A stretch of 11,462 nt of DNA from positions 1 through 11,462 of the forward strand of contig URNY01000091.1 in the NCBI GenBank assembly GCA_900549375.1, in the 5' to 3' direction. The first letter of the stretch is position 1, and the number at the start of each line of letters is the position of its first letter. Of the stretch, positions 7,298-11,462 are shown piece after piece. Source of the DNA: an uncultured Bacteroidales bacterium (GTDB taxonomy: Bacteria > Bacteroidota > Bacteroidia > Bacteroidales > Muribaculaceae). The notes under the pieces were generated by a model, which did not search any database, was not told the origin of the DNA, and saw only the letters and a program-made list of their open reading frames with translations. The translations under genes and the position numbers were made by a program.

Positions 7298-8347
7298 TTA
7301 ATACATCGGAATGAAGGGGGAGGAGGGCTTGAGCTTGTCGGAGATATCGCCCACGAGCGAGGCTGTGTCGGCGGTGATGAGTTTCAGAACGGGGGCTCCC
7401 TTGCGGAGGTCGACTTTGTTGAGGTCGACATAATAGTAGCCCGGATTAACCACCAGCTCGAAATAATAGCGCAGGGCGGACGGTACGCTGTATGTGCGCC
7501 ATTGGGTTGAGCTGAGTTCCGGCTCTCCCTCGATTTCATAGGTATAAGGTACCGAAGCGTTTACGAGCACACTGCGGCATATCGCCACGGCAAGGTCGGT
7601 ATCGGCCACTTCCTTTACATGATGGGCGAAATAGTTGGCACGCACGCAGCGGTCGGGGCTTGAGACGGTGCCCGGGAGCATGTTTTTGCCTCCGATCTTC
7701 TGCCAATAGTTTAATATTGCCGTCATGTTTGTCCACACGGGGTCATTTGTCATGGCGCGGTAGTCGCCCATGTCATAGATGTTGATCTTGCCATGGTCGA
7801 ACTCGAAGATCACGCTTTTGCCAGAGATGTCGGTAACTCCCCAGTGGAGAGCGGCGACGGTGCCTCCGTCGAAGGAAGCGCCCTGAACATCGAAGGGGTT
7901 TTCGCGCAGAAGAGCCACGACCTCATCGGTGGTGGCGCATTGGTCGAGCATCCATGCCACGAACACCGCCAGCGACATCTGAGGCCGCTTTTCGTCGGTT
8001 TCAGGAGCGTTGTAGATAGTGCCCTTGCAGAAGAGGCCGTTTATAACGAGTCCCTTCTCATTCATCCCCTCGGTGATGCCGCCATCGTAGCTTACGGCAT
8101 AGACTGCCCCATAGTGGGAGGTCCATGAGAGATGGTCCGGCTTGTCGGAGCTGACTTTCTTGATGCCGCGGGGGTAGATATAGATATTGGTGGGAATCGG
8201 CGTTTTCCAGTCGAGCGACCGACCGATAACGAAGAGGGAGTCTGCTCCCTGATAGAGCACGCGGGTGCAGGCGCCGGCATGAGGCGCGGCCACAGCGGCG
8301 GCAACTGCCACGGAGGCGGCGGCAAGATATGGTTTTAGTGATTTCAT
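7298..8347 (-). CDS. Choloylglycine-hydrolase-family (C59) secreted amidase, bile salt or penicillin V acylase-like
   Basis: 349 residues from ATG 8347; a GTG start 10 codons upstream is possible but puts charged residues ahead of an already complete signal peptide. The signal peptide MKSLKPYLAAASVAVAAAV...AGA is followed directly by Cys27, which becomes the N-terminal nucleophile of this Ntn hydrolase after cleavage. Other catalytic-site residues are visible: Arg43 and Asp46 in IGRSLDW, Asn201 in AMTNDP, Arg233 in SSPDRCVRA. Family landmarks are GMNEKGLVINGLF and LHWGVTDISGKSVIFE. The pattern resembles the Gram-negative branch that includes the Bacteroides bile salt hydrolase (from memory). 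The site of the substrate-contacting Asn82 of clostridial bile salt hydrolase aligns with Phe106 here, so substrate may be bile salts, penicillin V-like or other N-acyl amides; the sequence does not decide. The product is periplasmic or secreted. No convincing promoter was found; it may be read through from the upstream gene 96 bp away. Confidence 0.9.
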   Translation of the reverse strand: MKSLKPYLAAASVAVAAAVAAPHAGACTRVLYQGADSLFVIGRSLDWKTPIPTNIYIYPRGIKKVSSDKPDHLSWTSHYGAVYAVSYDGGITEGMNEKGLVINGLFCKGTIYNAPETDEKRPQMSLAVFVAWMLDQCATTDEVVALLRENPFDVQGASFDGGTVAALHWGVTDISGKSVIFEFDHGKINIYDMGDYRAMTNDPVWTNMTAILNYWQKIGGKNMLPGTVSSPDRCVRANYFAHHVKEVADTDLAVAICRSVLVNASVPYTYEIEGEPELSSTQWRTYSVPSALRYYFELVVNPGYYYVDLNKVDLRKGAPVLKLITADTASLVGDISDKLKPSSPFIPMY

Positions 8348-8405
8348 AGCCTTAATGAGTTTTTTCAATTTAAACACATTCGCGGCATGAAAAGTTGGGG
8401 GAAAT

Positions 8406-8440
8406 AATTTTGAATTTTGAATTTTGAATTTTGAATTTTG
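8406..8440. repeat. Perfect tandem repeat, five copies of a 7-bp unit
   Basis: AATTTTG is repeated five times without error (35 bp). It starts 3 nt beyond the stop codon of the DUF6048 gene (8444) and lies 59-93 bp upstream of the ATG of the C59 gene on the minus strand, where it reads CAAAATT. It is A/T-rich in a GC-rich region. Copy-number slippage here would change spacing upstream of the C59 gene without altering any protein. Confidence 0.95.
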
Positions 8441-8443
8441 GGG

Positions 8444-9376
8444 TTAGGGCTTGGGGGCGTCGGGGTCGATTTTCTTCTGTCCGAACGACCAGATGGCGGA
8501 GACGGTGATGGCGAAGGGGGAGTTGGCGCCGTAGCCGGGGATGTACCAGGGCGTTGAGGTGGATTGCGAATTCACCTTCATCTTGAAGTGCCAGCGCGCC
8601 GACCAGCCGAGCGAGAAACCGCCCACGATCTTGACCTTGATACCGGCAAGCACCTCGCCGTAGAGGGCCGAAGCTTTCAGCCCTTTCATGGAGAAATCCT
8701 GCGATTCACCCCAATAGGAATCGTTGATGGTAATATTCTCCACATCATATTTGAAAGAGGAATATCCGAGGCGGAATCCTGCAAAGAGCTGGTAGGCGGG
8801 ATCGCTCTTGTACATGAAGTTATAGTTCACGCCGATCTTTCCGTAGAAGGAGGGTGAGGTGCGGTAGGTGAAATTGCCGTTTTCCGGTGTAGAGTCGGCG
8901 AATCCGACGCCCATCTCTACTACGGGGAATATCCAATTGAAGAGAGAGACATCGGCCCAGACATCGAAGCCGGCATACTTCTGGCCGGTGGCAATGAAAA
9001 TTGCATCGCCGAAGTTGACGCCGACGCTGAAGCCATTATACAGAGGATAGATCGGTTTTGATTTGGGTTTGGTAACGGTGTCGAGCACGGCGAGGAATCT
9101 CACCGGCTCCTCAAGCGGGTTGCCATGCTTGTCATAGTAATGGAGGGTGACCACGGGCTTGTTGTCATCGACATCCACGGGGGAGGATTTGCGCGGAGTG
9201 CGCGGCTTTGGAACCGCCTTTGCCGTGGAGTCGGGGAGAACTATTGAAGAGTCCACCGAGTCGGGGAGTGCCGGAGGTGTCGCGATGCTGTCTTGCGGAT
9301 CGGCGGCAAAAGCGCTGCTTCCCGCTGTCAGGGCGAGAAAGAAGGCCGTGAGTATTTTCGCAAAACAGTTTTTCAT
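8444..9376 (-). CDS. DUF6048-like predicted outer-membrane beta-barrel protein
   Basis: 310 residues. The signal peptide MKNCFAKILTAFFLALTAGSSAFA cleaves after residue 24 (AFA|AD). Residues about 25-75 are a Pro/Ser/Asp-rich linker with a basic segment KAVPKPRTPRKSS (53-65). After HYYDKHGNPLEEPVRFLAVLDT comes PLYNGFSVGVNFGD and a run of alternating, aromatic-rich strands (FDVWADVSLFNWIFPVVEMGVGF, YGKIGVNYNFMY, LFAGFRLGYSSFKYD, YGEVLAGIKVKIVGGFSLGWSARWHFKM, FAITVSAIWSFG), as expected for a small outer-membrane barrel. I recognise it from memory as DUF6048; its function is unknown. The gene is 24 bp downstream of a DUF6452 lipoprotein gene and in the same apparent operon as a glycosyltransferase, suggesting an envelope role (inference). 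The preceding bases contain no strong Shine-Dalgarno next to the ATG. Confidence 0.85.
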   Translation of the reverse strand: MKNCFAKILTAFFLALTAGSSAFAADPQDSIATPPALPDSVDSSIVLPDSTAKAVPKPRTPRKSSPVDVDDNKPVVTLHYYDKHGNPLEEPVRFLAVLDTVTKPKSKPIYPLYNGFSVGVNFGDAIFIATGQKYAGFDVWADVSLFNWIFPVVEMGVGFADSTPENGNFTYRTSPSFYGKIGVNYNFMYKSDPAYQLFAGFRLGYSSFKYDVENITINDSYWGESQDFSMKGLKASALYGEVLAGIKVKIVGGFSLGWSARWHFKMKVNSQSTSTPWYIPGYGANSPFAITVSAIWSFGQKKIDPDAPKP

Positions 9377-9400
9377 ATCGTTTCGGGAGGAGAATCGTTA

Positions 9401-9937
9401 TCAGGGTTGCGGTTCGGGCTCGGGCTCTTCCTGCGGCTGAACGCGGAAATAGACGCGGAGGTTCTCGGTGTCCATGTTCGAGATCTCGCCTGCGGGGCAG
9501 GCCACAGAGTCGATGAGGGGGCCGGAGGTAAGAATTTTCGAGATCTTGAAGACATAGCTCACGCCGCAGGCCGAGGAGACGAAGCGCGGTTCTCGGGTAT
9601 AGATGAAGGTAACGGTGTCGGTGATGCCGAGAGCGTCGAGCTCCTTATGGAGATAGCGGAACACGTAGGCAGTGGTGTCGGAGTCGATGCGGAACGGGAG
9701 ATAGAGGCTGGAGAGGGGAGCTCTCCCGGAGGCGAGCACCGAATCGCCCGGGGCGCCGAGTCCGTAAACCTGCACCGAGTCGATCGTGACTTTCGTTGCC
9801 GGCTCATAGGTGTTATAGAACCCGGCGAGCGGCAGGGCGTTCTTGTTCTGCATGCACTCATCGGTGGAACAACTCCAGGCTATCGACAGCGCGATGGCCG
9901 CGCCTGCGGTCCATAATATTGATCTGAGACCTTTCAA
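9401..9937 (-). CDS. DUF6452-like lipoprotein with overlapping TTG start
   Basis: 178 residues. The start is taken as TTG at 9937, which overlaps the glycosyltransferase stop as TTGA. No in-frame ATG occurs before Met29, which would remove the signal peptide. The start gives MKGLRSILWTAGAAIALSIAWSC, a lipoprotein-type signal with Cys23 (a loose lipobox, AWSC). The mature protein has features I associate from memory with DUF6452: CSTDECMQNKNALPLAGFY, TIDSVQVYGLGAPGDS, LYLPFRIDSDTTAYVF, TDTVTFIYTREPRFVSSACGVSYVFKI, LIDSV. Two cysteines (in DECMQ and SACGV) could form a disulphide. The C-terminus is an acidic, proline-rich tail (EEPEPEPQP). Function unknown; probably lipid-anchored in the outer membrane and partnered with the adjacent DUF6048 protein, with which it is normally found. 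Translation is likely coupled to the upstream glycosyltransferase. Confidence 0.85.
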   Translation of the reverse strand: MKGLRSILWTAGAAIALSIAWSCSTDECMQNKNALPLAGFYNTYEPATKVTIDSVQVYGLGAPGDSVLASGRAPLSSLYLPFRIDSDTTAYVFRYLHKELDALGITDTVTFIYTREPRFVSSACGVSYVFKISKILTSGPLIDSVACPAGEISNMDTENLRVYFRVQPQEEPEPEPQP

Positions 9938-10884
9938 AATTCCTCAGCTATGAGATAATTGTTGCGTTCGGCAGAATTGCGCGTTATCAGTTCGCCGATG
10001 AGGCCGGTGCAGAAGAACTGAACTCCGAGCACCATGAATGCCAGCGAGAGATAGAAATAAACCGAGTTGGTGAGGTAGAAATGATAGGTGGAGGAATTCA
10101 TCGACACGATCTTCATTATGAGCACCACAACCACGGCTATGAATCCGATGAGGAACATCAGCGAACCGAGGAGACCGAAGATGTGCATCGGCTTGATGCC
10201 GAATTTTGACTGGAACCAGAGCGTGCCGAGGTCGAGATAGCCGTTTACGAAGCGGTCGAGACCGAATTTGGTGTGGCCGTATTTGCGGGCCTGATGGTGG
10301 ACCACCTTCTCGCCGATCTTCTTATATCCGGCATTTTTGGCCAGATAGGGTATATAGCGGTGCATGTCGCCGTAGACCTCTATATGTTTCACCACCTCGT
10401 TGCGGTAGGCCTTCAGACCGCAGTTGAAATCATGGAGGTTCTTGATGCCGCTCACCTTGCGGGCCGTGGCGTTGAAGAGCTTTGTGGGGATAGTCTTGGA
10501 GAGGGGGTCGTAGCGTTTCTTTTTCCATCCCGACACGAGGTCGTAGCCCTCTTCGGTGATCATCCGGTAGAGCTCCGGAATTTCATCGGGGCTGTCCTGC
10601 AGGTCGGCGTCCATGGTTATCACCACATCGCCTTTTGCGCGGCGGAAGCCGGTGTCGAGGGCCGGCGATTTGCCGTAGTTGCGCGAGAAGGCTACGCCAT
10701 GAATCGCGGGATTGGCCTCGGCGAGTTTGTGGATCACCTGCTGCGAGCGGTCGGTGGAGCCGTCGTTCACGAAAATGATTTCGTATGAGAAGCCGTTGGC
10801 GTTCATCACCCGCTCGATCCATTGAGCGAGTTCCGGGAGGGATTCCTCTTCGTTATATAGCGGAACTATTACTGAAATATCCAT
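9934..10884 (-). CDS. Family 2 glycosyltransferase, DPM1/GtrB-like, membrane-anchored
   Basis: 316 residues. The N-terminal GT-A domain shows VIVPLYNEEESLPEL (residues 5-19), the nucleotide-binding FVNDGSTDRS (38-47), GKSPALDTGFRRAKGD (71-86), and the metal-binding DADLQDSPDEIP (92-103). The acceptor-side signature HDFNCGLKAYR (151-161) and the QARKYGHTKFG segment (198-208) follow, as in dolichol- or undecaprenyl-phosphate sugar transferases. Two C-terminal transmembrane helices are visible at about 233-260 and 274-297, typical of GtrB/ArnC-like enzymes. It likely moves a sugar from a nucleotide donor onto polyprenyl phosphate at the inner membrane for envelope glycosylation; the sugar is not predictable. 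It has its own consensus promoter (10959-10990), and its stop overlaps the DUF6452 start by 4 nt. No Shine-Dalgarno precedes the ATG, only an A/T-rich leader. Confidence 0.92.
   Translation of the reverse strand: MDISVIVPLYNEEESLPELAQWIERVMNANGFSYEIIFVNDGSTDRSQQVIHKLAEANPAIHGVAFSRNYGKSPALDTGFRRAKGDVVITMDADLQDSPDEIPELYRMITEEGYDLVSGWKKKRYDPLSKTIPTKLFNATARKVSGIKNLHDFNCGLKAYRNEVVKHIEVYGDMHRYIPYLAKNAGYKKIGEKVVHHQARKYGHTKFGLDRFVNGYLDLGTLWFQSKFGIKPMHIFGLLGSLMFLIGFIAVVVVLIMKIVSMNSSTYHFYLTNSVYFYLSLAFMVLGVQFFCTGLIGELITRNSAERNNYLIAEEF
9941..9945 (-). promoter_or_regulatory. Ribosome binding site supporting the TTG start of the DUF6452 gene
   Basis: GAGGA on the minus strand, 3 nt before the TTG at 9937, lies inside the last codons of the glycosyltransferase. 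Most genes here lack a recognisable Shine-Dalgarno, so this site, with the 4-nt overlap, supports a coupled TTG start. Confidence 0.55.
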
Positions 10885-10922
10885 TGAATTCGTTATTTTG
10901 ATTTCGGGGTCGCGGAAGGCAT

Positions 10923-10935
10923 CGGCCTGAGGCCG
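10923..10935. other. Small GC hairpin in the leader of the glycosyltransferase gene
   Basis: CGGCC (10923-10927), TGA loop, GGCCG (10931-10935). It falls within the predicted 5' leader of the glycosyltransferase mRNA, about 40 nt upstream of the ATG. No T-run follows on the minus strand, so it does not look like an attenuator; it may be chance. Confidence 0.3.
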
Positions 10936-10958
10936 GTTTTGCGAATCTCCTCAAAGCG

Positions 10959-10990
10959 CAAAGTTACTAAAAAAGCGCGTCATAGCCAAA
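10959..10990 (-). promoter_or_regulatory. Consensus Bacteroidetes promoter for the glycosyltransferase-DUF6452-DUF6048 cluster
   Basis: On the minus strand: TTTG (10987-10990), a 20-nt spacer, TAACTTTG (10959-10966). Both boxes match TTTG / TAnnTTTG exactly. The -33 box abuts the TGA stop of bioB (10991-10993). Predicted leader length to the ATG at 10884 is about 65-70 nt. No terminator hairpin was seen between bioB and this promoter, so some read-through from bioB is possible. Confidence 0.75.
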
Positions 10991-11462
10991 TCAGAACTTC
11001 ATCCCGGCTTCGCGGAAGAGTTCGCGGTCGGAAGCGATGTCGTTGGAGACGGTGGTGAGCATGTCGCCCATAAGTACGCCGTTGATTCCCCCTTTGAGGA
11101 GGCGAAGCATCGAGGCGTGGCTCAGACGCATCCGTCCGCCGGCGAAGCGTATCGACTGGCGCGGCAGGATGAAACGCCATACGGCAGCCGTGCGTATTAT
11201 ATCCTCTTCGGAGATAGGAGGGGTGTTTTCGAGCGGCGTACCCTTCACCGGTGTGAGGATATTCATAGGCGCGGAATCCACGCCGAGGTCGGCGAGCTCG
11301 AAAGCGAAGTCTATCCTCTGCTCCATAGATTCGCCCATGCCGATGATTCCACCCGAGCAGACGTCGAGGCCCGCTTCGCGAGCGGCGCGTATCGTCTGCC
11401 TTTTTTCATCCGGGGTGTGGGTGGTGCAGAGGGTGGGGAAGTAGGTTGAAACGGTTTCCATG
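10991..11462 (-). CDS. bioB: Biotin synthase, C-terminal half (5' end outside window)
   Basis: About 157 codons are visible; complete BioB is about 320-350 residues, and the frame runs past the right edge (the ATG at 11461 is an internal Met in the METVSTYFP segment, equivalent to the usual NLETSP region). BioB is a radical-SAM enzyme that inserts sulfur into dethiobiotin, the last step of biotin synthesis, in the cytoplasm. Visible signatures are CTTHTPDEKRQTIRAAREAGL, VCSGGIIGMGES with the cysteine matching E. coli Cys188 of the [2Fe-2S] cluster, PMNILTPVKGTPLE, and RFAGGRMRLS with the arginine matching Arg260, the unusual cluster ligand. Their spacing (75 residues) fits the E. coli spacing (72). 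The radical-SAM CxxxCxxC motif lies outside the window. The ending REAGMKF is normal for the family. Confidence 0.95.
   Translation of the reverse strand, partial: METVSTYFPTLCTTHTPDEKRQTIRAAREAGLDVCSGGIIGMGESMEQRIDFAFELADLGVDSAPMNILTPVKGTPLENTPPISEEDIIRTAAVWRFILPRQSIRFAGGRMRLSHASMLRLLKGGINGVLMGDMLTTVSNDIASDRELFREAGMKF

Noticed and set aside
8348..8405. Promoter for the C59 gene
   Set aside because: I searched the minus strand for TTTG/TAnnTTTG and found only a poor -7 match (TGTGTTTA) without a partner at the right spacing.
8406..8440. CRISPR-like repeats
   Set aside because: The units are 7 bp and directly adjacent with no spacers, so this is a simple tandem repeat.
9293..9916. Plus-strand open frame of 207 codons
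   Set aside because: It lies antisense across the DUF6452 and DUF6048 genes, with no signal peptide or recognisable domain; it is a by-product of GC-rich coding on the other strand.
10273..10788. Plus-strand open frame of 171 codons opposite the glycosyltransferase
   Set aside because: The minus-strand frame has unmistakable GT2 motifs; this is its mirror frame.
11037..11444. Plus-strand open frame of 135 codons
   Set aside because: It is antisense to conserved bioB sequence with no recognisable features.

Overview
The window looks like chromosomal DNA from a GC-rich (mid-50s % by eye) member of the Bacteroidales, plausibly a Muribaculaceae-type gut bacterium. The evidence is a SusC/SusD outer-membrane uptake pair, lipoproteins with Bacteroidetes-style signal peptides, Bacteroidetes promoters (TTTG - about 19 nt - TAnnTTTG), and a pair of Bacteroidetes-restricted envelope proteins that I recognise as DUF6452 and DUF6048. 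The genus is inference.

Layout. From 1 to 3674 (+) lies the 3' part of a polysaccharide-utilisation-type operon: the C-terminal third of a SusC TonB-dependent transporter, a complete SusD-like lipoprotein, and a surface lipoprotein with a Calx-beta domain in the slot where a glycan-binding SusE/F-type protein usually sits. Two hairpins, the second a classical intrinsic terminator, close it. From 3874 to 6450 (+) is a large secreted C10 (streptopain-like) cysteine protease with its own inhibitory propeptide and a C-terminal domain resembling a type IX secretion signal. A near-perfect bidirectional terminator at 6478-6525 separates it from everything that follows, all of which is on the minus strand.

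Minus strand, in order of transcription from right to left: the C-terminal half of biotin synthase (bioB, running off the right edge); a consensus promoter; a three-gene cluster of a membrane-anchored family 2 glycosyltransferase, a DUF6452 lipoprotein started by an overlapping TTG codon, and a DUF6048 predicted outer-membrane beta-barrel; a perfect 5 x 7-bp tandem repeat; a secreted choloylglycine-hydrolase-family (C59) amidase; a 116-bp nested inverted-repeat element; and a single-gene unit with a textbook promoter encoding a small lipoprotein I do not recognise.

How it fits together. The themes are nutrient capture and the cell envelope: import of an unknown glycan or glycoconjugate (SusCD plus Calx-beta lipoprotein), extracellular proteolysis (C10), amide hydrolysis in the periplasm (C59, bile-salt or N-acyl-amide substrates), and envelope glycosylation or assembly (glycosyltransferase with DUF6452/DUF6048). 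I see no phage, transposase, CRISPR array, tRNA or rRNA. The least explained items are the nested inverted-repeat element at 7153-7268, the heptamer tract at 8406-8440, the DUF6452/DUF6048 module and the orphan lipoprotein at 6538-7062. No gap between genes exceeds 300 bases.
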